From Streptomyces sp. NBC_00461 (GTDB lineage Bacteria; Actinomycetota; Actinomycetes; Streptomycetales; Streptomycetaceae): a stretch of DNA of 64,000 nucleotides. Under the pieces are notes generated by a model that was given only the letters and a program-made list of their open reading frames with translations, did not search any database and was not told where the DNA came from. Below, piece after piece: positions 8,801 through 17,010 of this stretch. The stretch covers positions 5,117,001 to 5,181,000 of the forward strand of contig NZ_CP107902.1 in NCBI RefSeq assembly GCF_036013935.1, written 5' to 3'. The stretch's first letter is position 1. Every line of letters starts with the position of its first letter. A program made the translations under genes and the position numbers.

Positions 8801-10092
8801 GGCCAGCCGGTGATCAGGGCCTCGTGGGCGAGCTCGACGCTCTCCTCGCCGAGGGTGACGAGCCGGGCGCACGCGAGGCGTTCGAGGACGACGGGCACCT
8901 CGGGGTCCGGCCACTCGCGCAGATCGGCGCGGCGAACCGGACGACCGCTGTCGGGGCCGCCGTCACCGGGGGCGACGAGCGTCAGCAGGAGCCGCCGGGC
9001 AGTGTCGGCCTGGCCGACGGAGAACCGGCCGTACACCTCCTCGGCCGCCGCGGCGATCGCCCCGTGGACGCCGCCGGCCGTCTCGTAGCCGGCCAGGGTG
9101 AGCACTCCGCTGCGTCTGCGCCGCCAGGTCTCCTGCAGGGCGTGCGACACCATCGGCAGGGCGCCGGGCCGGTCGGCGGCCTCCTCGACGATCCGTGCGG
9201 TGAGTTCCCGCTCCACCCGCAGGCCGACCGCCGTGGCCGGTCGGACGACGGCGTCCCGCAGTTCCTCCCGGTTCATGGCGGTGACGGTCAGGGTGGCGTC
9301 GCACAGGGCCTCCGCCAGCCCGGGGTGCTCGACGCACCGGTCGTGGTAGCCGCTGCCCACGGCGACGACCACCCGCAGGTTGGCGTCCGGCTCCCTGGCG
9401 GCCAGCAACTGCTCGACGAACCGCCACCGTTCGGTCCGGTCCCGGCAGAGCGTGAAGATCTCCTCGAACTGGTCCACCACGACCACGCGATGCGGCCCGT
9501 CCCGCCCGGGCGCCAGCATCCCTCCGTGGGTGGCCGCGGGCCGAGCGCTCGGCGTGATCAGCCGCACCTCCGCACCGCAGCCCATCTCCTGGACCAGGGT
9601 CTCGAGCCGGGGCGTCACCCCGGCCCGCAACAGGGAGGACTTGCCGCTGCCGGAAGCGCCGACCAGCGCCGCGAACCGGTGCTCCCGCATCAGCCGCACC
9701 GCGTCCTCGGACAGCCGGGCCCGCCCGAAGAACAGCTCCCGGTCCCCCGGTTCGAACCGCGCCAGCCCCTGGTAGGGCGACTCCCCCTCCGCCGGGCAGT
9801 ACGGCACCGTCTCCTCGGCCGCCGCCCGCAACCGCCTTTCCCATACGCCGGGTTCGGCACCGCACGCCCGCGCGTACGCCCGCACCACCGCCGCCGACGG
9901 CAACCGCTCCCCCGACGCGGCCCGCGACAGCGCGGCCACCGAGACACCGGCAAGCTCCGCCATCGCCCTGTACGAGGGGGACCCGGCGGCCTCGCGCAGT
10001 GACCGCAGCTCATGGGCGAAACACTGCACGGGCCCCGCATCGGGATCGAGGGGGCGTTCGGGCCGACCGGGCCGACGGCTGCTCTGTTTCAC
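5851..10092 (-). CDS. HTH - STAND NTPase - TM - WD40 protein (copy 1)
   Basis: A 1413-residue one-piece signalling protein. Residues 25-75 form an XRE-like helix-turn-helix. The STAND NTPase follows, with Walker A GASGSGKSS (145-153) and Walker B RVVVVDQFEEIF (~202-213). A membrane helix lies at 519-539 (MLAVALSCVLGGALVAGQIAW), and WD40 repeats (FSPDGR..., VWDLASGRQL) run from ~580 to ~1260. The conserved sensor stretch VRADFY of the paralogue at 22820 is GSGYHD here. After the last repeat (YRNLC) about 150 Pro/Ala-rich residues run on to 5851, where the paralogue simply stops, so the original stop may have been lost. It starts at GTG and shares RPERPLDP with its paralogue. Cellular role unknown. 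Confidence 0.88.
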   Translation of the reverse strand: MKQSSRRPGRPERPLDPDAGPVQCFAHELRSLREAAGSPSYRAMAELAGVSVAALSRAASGERLPSAAVVRAYARACGAEPGVWERRLRAAAEETVPYCPAEGESPYQGLARFEPGDRELFFGRARLSEDAVRLMREHRFAALVGASGSGKSSLLRAGVTPRLETLVQEMGCGAEVRLITPSARPAATHGGMLAPGRDGPHRVVVVDQFEEIFTLCRDRTERWRFVEQLLAAREPDANLRVVVAVGSGYHDRCVEHPGLAEALCDATLTVTAMNREELRDAVVRPATAVGLRVERELTARIVEEAADRPGALPMVSHALQETWRRRRSGVLTLAGYETAGGVHGAIAAAAEEVYGRFSVGQADTARRLLLTLVAPGDGGPDSGRPVRRADLREWPDPEVPVVLERLACARLVTLGEESVELAHEALITGWPRLRAWIEENRERLRLHRHLTESARLWQERDRDPGALYRGVHLAMADALFTRGTHEDDLTARERAFLSASRVAEFMERWTAARMRRRIRMLAVALSCVLGGALVAGQIAWHERGVADGERALAGARLAAGLADPRGAADPRTRTLLSIAAWRLAPLPESRAALYDALSEPERDAFTVPRQSNGSRYFLTSSGHTLLDVGGGLWEAWDVGTHRRIGSGRLPDAPVSAVSPDGETLVLGGEGGQRLWRLSVGQGGDEGLTGGSGDGAGAGGSDARDGGHGAEAGGSAGADTDRAGLGDSGTGAGQGFGLRSAGSGYVVNGPGSTTQLRAFADDRLLFETAAADAVVPSAGARLAAVCARGRLLAVRDLVRRHTLRGAWRSSSSVDCSSLAFDSGGTRLAAVTDTGVRVWDLASGRQLADLARPDGRSLAFTSDGRFLAVAAQSEVTVWRLTAPHAPVFGRPLADGPVTALAWDPGSPTLRYLAGSTVHTLDLSTPLTPAWQDRRLDGELLSPDGRLLATAQRDGGGYRFQLRDTGTGRVLARLPPAGNGRPLMAFSPDGRFFSYGVTVPSYDIGGPSARKAPATRIVVWDVPGRHRQAELGLAAEPSAPEVRSIALTAGGRELLLTRATATGSLTGEVWNTARGTRTGALAAAVKSVLAAGFTGPAAALPFGLHAGVPLGGAEVLALGPDGVRLAVGGPSGGVTVWRGRRERQREAVVPAPAGALGSPVTALAFSPDGRALAVGYGSGALRLWDLAARQPLGGGLDTPGDTIRSLAFSADGGSLYAGGGHVPLQRHAIAPAQVATRLCARAGRDLSGTEWRTYLPDVPYRNLCDLPATGPATDSDPAPAPAPVRTQEPGMSGSARTGTPMPATPARRAPRETGAHGGHPIARPSGTPSRATPQHHPWSASPRHITEHRPLTHCFERSPGLRVLPHEREMSTGSQLPLSAPKELSTALTCIDQQICGSESGSCPAAPPVGIHPDLE

Positions 10093-10266
10093 GGGCGTTC
10101 ACTTCCACAACGGGAGGGGGTGACCAAAGGAGGGCACAACCTCACGACACTGTGGGCAGCACATGGATTATGCGAGTATCACACGACATGTTGAACCTCC
10201 AGGGTTTGCCGCAGCAAGTGTCGCGCGCGTAGGCCCATGTCGACTTCCCGTGCCGCCGTTCCTTAA
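10093..10266. other. Intergenic stretch upstream of the STAND gene
   Basis: No convincing gene is seen. It probably holds the promoter of the STAND-toxin-lipoprotein transcript and the 3' end of the LysR message. No strong hairpin was found. Confidence 0.4.
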
Positions 10267-11226
10267 CTAAGGGAGGGCCGGTACCGGGGACTGCATGCCC
10301 GGCGCACCCCCCGCACCCTCCCCTTCCAGCCACTCCCGATACGCCGGTGCCTGGTGGGCCGAGTCCCAGTACGCCTCCTCCAGTGCGGGCAGTGCGCCGT
10401 CCAGGTCTGTCTCCGTGCGGGCCGCCAGCAGCAGGCGTACGCCGAGCGGGTCGCCCTGGAGGCGGCGTACCGCCATGTCGGGGTGGGAGAGGGTGGTCGG
10501 CTGGCAGACGGTGACCACCTCGCCGGTCGCGACCAGCGCGGTGGCCGTGTGGTAGTCGCCGTGCAGGACGTGCGGGTTGATGCCCGCCCCGCGGAACATG
10601 CGCTGGACGGCGTCCCACTCGCCGTCCACCGTGGGGTCGATCATCCAGCGGTCGCCGGCCAGTTCGCCGACGTCGACCACGGGGTGCGCGGTCGCCGGGT
10701 GGTCGGCCGACAAGTACACGAACTGCGGCTCGCGTTCCATCAGGGTGCGCAGCCGCAGGCCCTCGGGGATGCGCAGGGGGCTGCCCTCGACCTCGTGCAC
10801 GAAGGCGACGTCGAGCTGGCCGTCGGCGACCATGCGCAGCAGGGCGTTCGGGGAGACGTTCATGTGGAGGGTGGGGTCCTGGCCGCGGGCGCGCAGCCGG
10901 CGCAGCCAGCCCGCCAGGGCCTTGCTCGCGGTGGAGCCGACGCGCAGCTCGGGACCGCCCGTCGCGGCGGCCCGTGCCTCGCTCACCAGGGAGCGCATCT
11001 CGGCCACCAGCGGGCGGGCGCGGCTCAGCACCAGGCTGCCCAGCGGCGTGGGCCGGCAGCCGGTGCGGGCGCGGACGAACAGCGCGCCGCCCAGCTCCTG
11101 CTCGATACGACGCAGTTGCGTGCTCAACGACGGCTGGGCAACGCCCAGTTGACGTGCGGCGCGGTGCAGACTGCCGGTGTCGGCTATGGCGCACAGCGCG
11201 CGGAGGTGTCGCACCTCGAGGTCCAT
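10267..11226 (-). CDS. snpR: LysR-family regulator, SnpR-like
   Basis: 319 residues. The N-terminal winged HTH reads MDLEVRHLRALCAIADTGSL ... VAQPSLSTQLRRIEQELG and is followed by a substrate-sensing domain. It lies divergent from a snapalysin gene, which matches the known Streptomyces arrangement in which the LysR-type activator SnpR (MprR/PrtR) switches on the adjacent neutral protease gene. The ATG at 11226 gives the standard LysR N-terminus; the longer reading to 11286 adds 20 atypical residues. It should bind in the ~207-bp shared region. The gene name is assigned from synteny and family. Confidence 0.85.
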   Translation of the reverse strand: MDLEVRHLRALCAIADTGSLHRAARQLGVAQPSLSTQLRRIEQELGGALFVRARTGCRPTPLGSLVLSRARPLVAEMRSLVSEARAAATGGPELRVGSTASKALAGWLRRLRARGQDPTLHMNVSPNALLRMVADGQLDVAFVHEVEGSPLRIPEGLRLRTLMEREPQFVYLSADHPATAHPVVDVGELAGDRWMIDPTVDGEWDAVQRMFRGAGINPHVLHGDYHTATALVATGEVVTVCQPTTLSHPDMAVRRLQGDPLGVRLLLAARTETDLDGALPALEEAYWDSAHQAPAYREWLEGEGAGGAPGMQSPVPALP

Positions 11227-11433
11227 GCCCTCGGAGCGTAAAGCGGAATCAAAGGTTTCACCAGACGCACAAACCCCGCCCGACACACCCGAATTGGGTG
11301 TTTGAAGAAATCCGCGCGATCGGCGATCGGGGTGATAGGGGCGTGCTATCGGCGGTTGCCATCATCACAGTGATCCCGCAGGCGCCGAAACTCACCGATG
11401 ACGACTGACTCACCCCCCACCTAGGAGTCATCG
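11227..11433. promoter_or_regulatory. Shared snpR/snpA control region
   Basis: This spacer separates the divergent regulator and protease starts. It contains the repeats GATCGGCGATCGG and GATAGGGGCGTGCTATCGG (around 11318-11355), which are plausible LysR T-N11-A type contacts, and a TAGGAG ribosome site just ahead of the protease ATG. Exact operators cannot be fixed by eye. Confidence 0.45.
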
Positions 11434-12099
11434 ATGCGCAAGCGCACCTCCATGTCCACATCCATCCTCACGGCGGCGGTCGGCCTCAGCCTTGCCGCCT
11501 TCGGTCTCGGCGCGGCGGTGCCCGCCGCCGCTGCCCCGGCTCCCGCCTCGTACTCCGGCTATACCGGGTCTCCCGCCGAGGCCAAGGCAAACCAGGCGTT
11601 CTTCCAGGCGGTCGTCAGGTCCGTCGCCGAGAAGCGCGCCGCCCACCCGAGCAGCGCGGCGGCCGTCACGGTCGTCTACAACGCCTCGGGAGCGCCGACG
11701 TTCAGCGCCCAGATAGCCCGCAGCGCCCAGATATGGAACAGCTCGGTGTCGAACGTGAAGCTCCAGTCGGGCTCGAACGCCGACTTCAGCTACCGCGAGG
11801 GCAACGACTCCCGCGGTTCGTACGCCTCGACCGACGGTCACGGCGGCGGCTACGTCTTCCTCGACTACGCGCAGAACCAGGAGTACGACTCCACGCGCGT
11901 CACCGCCCACGAGACCGGCCACGTCCTCGGTCTGCCCGACCACTACGAAGGCCCGTGCAGCGAGCTGATGTCGGGCGGCGGCCCCGGCCCGTCCTGCACG
12001 AACTCCAGCCCGGACGCCAACGAGCGAGCCCGCGTCAACCAGCTGTGGGCCGGCGGCTTCCAGGCGGCCCTCGACAAGGCGCTGCACAAGTCCCGCTAG
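11434..12099 (+). CDS. snpA: Snapalysin, small secreted neutral zinc protease (M7)
   Basis: 221 residues: a signal peptide ending AAAAPA, a short propeptide, and the catalytic domain. The zinc motif [20 protein letters not shown] has two His ligands, the catalytic Glu, and the Asp third ligand that is diagnostic of snapalysins. [13 protein letters not shown] follows as the Met-turn region, and its two Cys probably form the family's disulfide. It hydrolyses peptide bonds next to Tyr/Phe in milk proteins. TAGGAG sits upstream of the ATG and a hairpin terminator follows. Likely activated by the divergent LysR gene. Confidence 0.95.
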   Translation: MRKRTSMSTSILTAAVGLSLAAFGLGAAVPAAAAPAPASYSGYTGSPAEAKANQAFFQAVVRSVAEKRAAHPSSAAAVTVVYNASGAPTFSAQIARSAQIWNSSVSNVKLQSGSNADFSYREGNDSRGSYASTDGHGGGYVFLDYAQNQEYDSTRVTAHETGHVLGLPDHYEGPCSELMSGGGPGPSCTNSSPDANERARVNQLWAGGFQAALDKALHKSR

Positions 12100-12129
12100 G
12101 CACTCCCGCCGGACGCCACCCCCCACATG

Positions 12130-12162
12130 GTGCGGCCGCCCTCCTGCACGGGGCGGCCGCAC
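12130..12162. terminator. Terminator after snpA
   Basis: A perfect 12-bp stem, GTGCGGCCGCCC (12130-12141) with GGGCGGCCGCAC (12151-12162), and a 9-base loop. It sits 30 bp past the snapalysin stop and 48 bp beyond the convergent EEP gene stop, so it may serve both. Confidence 0.75.
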
Positions 12163-12209
12163 TCGTCCGTTCCGGCGACGACCCCAGTGCCCCGGCCGTA
12201 GTGCCGGCC

Positions 12210-13232
12210 TCAGTGCGGGCGCTGGTGGAGTGTGATGTCCACCAGCAGTGCACGGTGGTCGGATTCGGCCACGCCCACGAAACGGGCGCTGCTCGCGGAG
12301 AAGTCCCGGGAGACCAGTACGTGGTCGATCTGGGCGCCGAACGTCGGCGCGGTGCGGGCGGGCCAGCTGGGCGTGCGGTCGTGGCCCGCGAGCCGGGCGG
12401 CGTCGCGCATGCCGGTGTCGAGGATGCGGCGGAAGGCGGCGTGGTCCTGGGAGGCGTTGAAGTCGCCGGCCAGGACCATGGGCGTGCGGGTGGCGGCGGC
12501 CGTGTCCCGCAGCCGCCCGAGTTCCCGGCGCCAGAGGCCGACCTGGCCGGGCAACGGCGGCATGGGGTGCGCCAGTTGGAGGCGTACGGCATGGCCGCGC
12601 ACGTCGGCGACGGCGCCGGGCATGCCCATGGTGCCGGGCAGGTCCGCCGTGCCCTTGAGCGGGAAGCGGCTGAGGATGACCGACCCCTCGGAGCCGCCGG
12701 CCGCCACCGCCTGCCGGTAGGGGTAGTCGGCGCCGAACTCCTGCTTCAGCCGGGCCTGGCAGGTGTACTCGCACTCCTCCACGAACACGATGTCCGGCCT
12801 GTCGCCGCGGATCACGGGGACGAGGGAGGCGGTGCCGCGTCCGAACTCGACGTTCGAGGTCAGCACCTTGAACTCGGCGAGCGGGGTGCCGCCGGGATCG
12901 TCCGTCTTCCCGTACGGCTCGATGAACCACGCCAGCATCCCGAGGACGACAAGCGACCAGACCATCCCCAGCCGCCAGCGGGCGAGCAGCGCGAGCAGGA
13001 GGGCGCATCCGGCCGGGGCGAGGAGCCAGGGCAGGAAGGCGAGGACCTGGGGGACGGGGGTGATGCCGTCGCTGTCGGCGACGCGGCAGCCGACGACGAC
13101 ACTCACACCGGCCAGAAGCAGTCCGCAGAGTACGGCGCCGAACCTCCGCGGACCCGTGGCCCCCGGACCCCCGCTGCGGCCCTCCTCGGGCCTCGTCCCC
13201 GTACGCCGGACGGGCTGAATGGTCACCGACAC
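12210..13232 (-). CDS. Membrane-anchored endonuclease/exonuclease/phosphatase (EEP) protein
   Basis: 340 residues. Three hydrophobic helices occupy roughly residues 30-105, followed by an EEP fold: FKVLTSNVEFG (Asn metal-side residue), PDIVFVEEC (catalytic Glu region), MVLAGDFNASQDH (Asp/Asn pair), GAQIDHVLVS and ESDHRALLVDI (final Asp-His). EEP enzymes cleave phosphodiesters of nucleic acids or phospholipids; the membrane-plus-catalytic layout suggests an extracytoplasmic active site, substrate unknown. The first ~25 residues are encoded by a GC-rich repeat (13158-13218), so the ancestral start may have been further inside. The upstream hydrolase stop (13237) is 4 bp away, implying an operon. 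Confidence 0.85.
   Translation of the reverse strand: MSVTIQPVRRTGTRPEEGRSGGPGATGPRRFGAVLCGLLLAGVSVVVGCRVADSDGITPVPQVLAFLPWLLAPAGCALLLALLARWRLGMVWSLVVLGMLAWFIEPYGKTDDPGGTPLAEFKVLTSNVEFGRGTASLVPVIRGDRPDIVFVEECEYTCQARLKQEFGADYPYRQAVAAGGSEGSVILSRFPLKGTADLPGTMGMPGAVADVRGHAVRLQLAHPMPPLPGQVGLWRRELGRLRDTAAATRTPMVLAGDFNASQDHAAFRRILDTGMRDAARLAGHDRTPSWPARTAPTFGAQIDHVLVSRDFSASSARFVGVAESDHRALLVDITLHQRPH
13158..13218. repeat. GC-rich dispersed repeat, copy A (at EEP gene start)
   Basis: Shares GGCCCCCGGACCCCCG and ACGCCGGACGGGCTGA, with CCTCGTCC before the latter, with the copy at 19504-19578. Here it forms the N-terminal coding bases of the EEP gene and runs to within 15 bp of its GTG start. It looks like a common Streptomyces intergenic palindromic element. 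Confidence 0.6.
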
Positions 13233-13236
13233 GACA

Positions 13237-13989
13237 TTACGGGCGCAGGTCCACTCGCGCCAGGAACTGGTCCAACGCCTCGTTGAACTCCTTCGGCCTC
13301 TCCAGGTTCGGCATGTGGGCCGTGGCCTCGATGACGTGGAGGGTCGAGTCGGGCAGGGCCGCGTGCATCGCCTCGGCGTCGGAGACCGGGGTGAAGGTGT
13401 CGTCGGAGCCCACGACCACCAGGGCCGGGACCGTGACGGTCGTCAGCAGCTCGCGGTAGTCGGGGCGGGCGGCGCGGGCGCGCAGGGCCGCCGCGGCGCC
13501 CTGCGGGGAGGTGGCCGTCATCATGCCGTGGACGTGGGCCTTGACCCGCGCGTCGGCGTACGGCGCGACCATCTTCTCCAGTACGTCGTCGGCGTATCCG
13601 CCCATGCCCTCGCGCAGCAGCCGGTCCGCCGTGGCGTGGCGGACGCGGACGCCCTCGGCCGTGTCGGCGGCCGGGAAGGTGTCGGCGAGGACCAGGCCGC
13701 GGACGCGGTCGGGGAACCGCCGGTAGAAGTCCATCACGATCTGGCCGCCCATGGAGAGGCCGGCCAGGACACAGGTCTCCACCTTCAGGTCGTCGAGCAG
13801 TGTCCTGATGTCGTCGGCGAACTGCTCGAAGCGGGTGATCGCGGGGGAGGCCGGGGAGGCGCCGTAGCCGCGCAGGTCGGGGGCGATCACCCGGCGGGCG
13901 GCGGAGAACGCCTCCAGCTGCGGGTTCCACATCGTGCGGTCGAAGGGGTGGCCGTGGATCAGAACGAGAGGGACTGCCTGGACTGCCAT
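13237..13989 (-). CDS. Alpha/beta-fold hydrolase
   Basis: 250 residues with the full catalytic set: the oxyanion region LIHGHPFDRTMW, the nucleophile elbow GLSMGGQIV, the acid in VVGSDDTFTP, and the His in ATAHMPNLERP. The cap-type helices and size match small esterase/lactonase-type (3-oxoadipate enol-lactonase-like) hydrolases; the substrate cannot be read from sequence. It starts at ATG 13989 (MAVQAVPLVLIHG). It is divergent from the MocR regulator at 14072 and heads a two-gene run with the EEP gene, so the regulator probably controls it. Confidence 0.88.
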   Translation of the reverse strand: MAVQAVPLVLIHGHPFDRTMWNPQLEAFSAARRVIAPDLRGYGASPASPAITRFEQFADDIRTLLDDLKVETCVLAGLSMGGQIVMDFYRRFPDRVRGLVLADTFPAADTAEGVRVRHATADRLLREGMGGYADDVLEKMVAPYADARVKAHVHGMMTATSPQGAAAALRARAARPDYRELLTTVTVPALVVVGSDDTFTPVSDAEAMHAALPDSTLHVIEATAHMPNLERPKEFNEALDQFLARVDLRP

Positions 13990-14071
13990 GGCCCCGACCC
14001 TAGGTCGGCCCAACTCTTCGGTGCAATAAGATCTTTGCCCTCGGTGCAATGACAGCAGGGGGGCTTGGCTC

Positions 14072-15397
14072 GTGGACGCGTACCGGCGTATCGCCGACCG
14101 CATCGCCGACGACATCACCGCCGGACGGCTCCGGCCGGGCGAACGGCTGCCTCCGCAGCGGAAGTTCGCCCGTCGGTACGGGATCGCCGCCTCGACGGCG
14201 GAGCGGGCGTACGGCGAGCTGGTGCGGCGGGGGCTGGTCGTCGGCGAGGTCGGTCGCGGCACCTTCGTGCGGGCCGCCGGTACGGGACCCACGGGGCGTG
14301 GGCTCATCGAACCGGCGACCGCGGCCCCGGTGAACATGGAGCTCAACTACCCTTCCGCGCCCGGTCAGTCGGAGCTGCTCGCCGCCGCCCTCGCCCCGCT
14401 GCTGCGCCCCGACGTCCTCACCGAGGCGTTGCGTCCGGCGTCCGCCACCGGCACCGCGGCGCCCCGCGAGGCGGTGGCGGCCCTGCTCGCCACGCCCGGC
14501 TGGCGCCCGGCCCCCGGCCAGGTGATCTTCACCGGCAACGCCCGCCAGGCCATCGCCGGCGCGCTGGCCTCCCTGGTCCGGCCGGGCGGCCGGGTCGGTG
14601 TCGAAGCGCTGACGTACCCGCTGGTCAAGGAGGTCGCGGCCCGGCTCGGCATCACCCTCGTCCCGCTCCCCACGGACCACGAGGGCCTGCGTCCGGAGGC
14701 CGTCGCGGGCGCCCGGCTGTCCGCCCTCTACGTCCAGCCGACGCTGCACAACCCCACGTCCGTGACCATGAGCACCGAGCGTCGCAGGCAACTGGCCCTT
14801 GTGGTGGACGAGTTGGGGCTCCCCGTTGTCGAGGACCGCATCTGGTCCTTCCTCGACGAGGCGGGGGACGCCCCCTTCGCCGCGCTCGCCCCGCACCTCA
14901 CCCACGTCGTCGACGGCCTCTCCAAGCGGGTCGCGCCCGGCCTGACGGTCGGCTTCCTCGTCGTACCGCCGCATCGGGCGCAGGCGGTGGCGGCGGCCGT
15001 GCGGTCGGGAGGGTGGAGTGCCGGGCGGTTCGCGCTGGAGGCGGGCGTGCGGTGGATCGGGGACGGGACGGTGCGGCGGCTGGTGGCGGCGAAACGCGAG
15101 GACGCGGCGCTGCGACAGCGGCTGGTCGCCGAGCAGCTCGCCGGTTTCCGCATACGGTCCGATCCGCGGGCCTACTTCGCCTGGTGGGAACTCCCCGCCC
15201 CCTGGCGCGCGGACACCTTCACGGCCGCGGCCGCCGGACACGGCATCGCCGTCACGCCGGGCCCCGCCTTCACCGTCGACCCGCACCGCACCCCGGCCGC
15301 CGTCAGACTCGGGCTCGCGTCGGCCACCGTGCCGGACCTGCGGCGGGCGTTGCGGACGCTTGCCGAGGTCGCGGGAGACGCCCGTAGCCTCCGCTGA
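14072..15397 (+). CDS. MocR-type regulator: GntR HTH fused to PLP aminotransferase fold
   Basis: 441 residues. The GntR winged HTH (residues 1-70, DAYRRIADRIADDITAGRLR ... RRGLVVGEVGRGTF) is joined to a fold-type I aminotransferase domain, with LYVQPTLHNPTSVTM for the substrate/PLP region, VVEDRIWSFL for the cofactor Asp, and DGLSKRVAPGLTVGF for the Schiff-base Lys. MocR proteins sense vitamin B6 or amino compounds and regulate neighbours. The GTG start is 83 bp from the divergent hydrolase start, making that gene the obvious target. Confidence 0.92.
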   Translation: MDAYRRIADRIADDITAGRLRPGERLPPQRKFARRYGIAASTAERAYGELVRRGLVVGEVGRGTFVRAAGTGPTGRGLIEPATAAPVNMELNYPSAPGQSELLAAALAPLLRPDVLTEALRPASATGTAAPREAVAALLATPGWRPAPGQVIFTGNARQAIAGALASLVRPGGRVGVEALTYPLVKEVAARLGITLVPLPTDHEGLRPEAVAGARLSALYVQPTLHNPTSVTMSTERRRQLALVVDELGLPVVEDRIWSFLDEAGDAPFAALAPHLTHVVDGLSKRVAPGLTVGFLVVPPHRAQAVAAAVRSGGWSAGRFALEAGVRWIGDGTVRRLVAAKREDAALRQRLVAEQLAGFRIRSDPRAYFAWWELPAPWRADTFTAAAAGHGIAVTPGPAFTVDPHRTPAAVRLGLASATVPDLRRALRTLAEVAGDARSLR

Positions 15398-15515
15398 GCA
15401 GGTCGAGTCGAGGTCGTACTCGCGCTGTCCGCCGCGGGCCGGACAGGTTGCCGCGGGCGCCGGTGAAGAAGGCGCTCAGGTCCTTGGCGTCGCGCGTCCT
15501 GCGCCGGGCGAGGGG
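15398..15515. other. Intergenic, convergent
   Basis: A short spacer between convergent stops. No clear hairpin or gene is seen. Confidence 0.3.
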
Positions 15516-16532
15516 TCACCAGGGTCGCCCGTGGACGCCATGGTCATGGGGCATGTTCAGGTCGGCAGCCGCTGGATCCGCACTGAGCGGCCCGTCCTCC
15601 GGTGCCTGGCCCTGTACTCGCACGTGCACCCGGCGGCTGAGCCAGGTGGCGAGCGCGACCGTCAGGCCGAGGGCGACCAGGAGCCAGGACGCCTGGCGCA
15701 GGGTCGCGGTGAGGGCGTCGTAGACGGCGCCCGCGGCCGACTGGTGGGCCTCCTCGGGGAGGTCGGCGAGGGTGAGGCGGCGGCCGATCGTGATGGCGAG
15801 CGCGAGCAGCGCGCCGCCGAGCGCCGTGCCGAGCGCGGTCGCGGTGATCGCGCGGCGGCGGCAGGTGGCGACGGCGATTCCGGAGACGGCGAGGACGACG
15901 GCGGCGACGGGCAGCCAGAAACCGGCGACTTCCAGCACGTGGAATCCCTTCCGGAGCCGGTCCAGTTCCTGGACCGGGATGACGGAGACCTCGGTGTGCT
16001 CGACCGGGATACGGTTCGCGAACGGCACGTGGTCCACGGCGAGTTGACGCTTGACCTGGGCGGTGACGGGGGCGAGGTCGACGGTGACGTCCCGTTCGCT
16101 CTCGTCGTGCAGGGCGCGCAGTACGGCGTCGTGGACGGCCCTGTTCGCGGAGTCCCAGGCCAGCCGGAAGGTCTCGGTACCGGTGAAGGAGTGGACCGCG
16201 TCGTGCACGAAGGGGCGCACGGTGCCCCGCAGCGGCCGGACGTCCACCCGGTCGTCGACCTGGTCCATGATTCCGGCGCCGACGGTGTCCGCGATGGCGT
16301 TGCGCACGGCCGGGTCCGCGGCCAGCGGCGCCATGGTCGTGACGTAGCGCCCCGTGTCGGCGAGGTCGTACGCCGCCCAGGCCGCGAGCGCGCCGCACGG
16401 CGCGAACAGGCAGGCGAGGGCGATCAGTGCCGCCGACAGGGCGCTCCGCAGTCGCGCAGGACGTGGGGCCACCCCTCCAGCCAACGGCCCGGCGGCGGCG
16501 CGCGCGAACGGTACGACTCCAAATGGGTGCAC
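15516..16532 (-). CDS. Multi-pass membrane protein with large extracytoplasmic loop
   Basis: 338 residues. Hydrophobic helices lie near residues 35-55 (SALIALACLFAPCGALAAW), 210-230 (FWLPVAAVVLAVSGIAVAT), 240-260 and 295-315. A ~150-residue acidic/hydrophilic loop sits between helices 1 and 2. This resembles conserved Streptomyces membrane proteins of unknown function; no enzyme motif is seen. The GTG start at 16532 falls inside the first unit of the 36-bp tandem repeat and has no clear ribosome site. A second GTG near residue 21 (VAPRPARLRS) is an alternative. Confidence 0.75.
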   Translation of the reverse strand: MHPFGVVPFARAAAGPLAGGVAPRPARLRSALSAALIALACLFAPCGALAAWAAYDLADTGRYVTTMAPLAADPAVRNAIADTVGAGIMDQVDDRVDVRPLRGTVRPFVHDAVHSFTGTETFRLAWDSANRAVHDAVLRALHDESERDVTVDLAPVTAQVKRQLAVDHVPFANRIPVEHTEVSVIPVQELDRLRKGFHVLEVAGFWLPVAAVVLAVSGIAVATCRRRAITATALGTALGGALLALAITIGRRLTLADLPEEAHQSAAGAVYDALTATLRQASWLLVALGLTVALATWLSRRVHVRVQGQAPEDGPLSADPAAADLNMPHDHGVHGRPW

Positions 16533-17003
16533 CGCACGTGGGCGCCCGTCGGGGCGGATGGGTGGGCCGCGCTTGCCCGCGCGTCAGCGCTGGACGGGTT
16601 CGCGGCACTCGCACGCCCGCCCGGTGCCGGACGGGCGCGTGGGGTGTGCCGCATTCGCACGTCCGCCCGGTACTGGACGGGCGCGTGGGCCGCATTCGCC
16701 CGCCCGCCCGGCGCTGGACGCGCGCGCCGCATTCGCCCGTCGGTCAGGGGCGGACGGGCGCGCCGCACTCGCCCGCCGGTCACCGGCGGACGGGTGGGTG
16801 GCTTTCGCCCGTCGGTCAGCGGTGGATGGGTGCTATGCACTCGCCCGTCGGTCAGGGGCGGACGGGCGCGCCCCTTCGCGCGTCGGTCAGGGGCAGACGG
16901 GTACGCCGCACTCGCACGCCTGCCCGGCGCTGGACGCACGCGCCGCACTCGCCCGTCGGGCAGGGGTGGACGGGTCGGTCGGGTTCGCCTGTCGGGCAGG
17001 AGC
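16520..17003. repeat. 36-bp tandem repeat (minisatellite), about 13 units
   Basis: Units follow the pattern GGACGGGCGCGCCGCACTCG then CCCGTCGGTCAGGGGC, with divergence of roughly 10-30% and one or two single-base length changes. Because 36 is a multiple of three, long frames stay open on both strands without being genes. The array fills the gap between two minus-strand membrane-protein genes and covers the start codon of one of them. Confidence 0.85.
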
Positions 17004-17010
17004 GGGCCCG

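Noticed and set aside
16520..17003. Possible CRISPR array (36-bp units)
   Set aside because: Units are directly adjacent with no spacers, they diverge along their length, and no cas gene is present.
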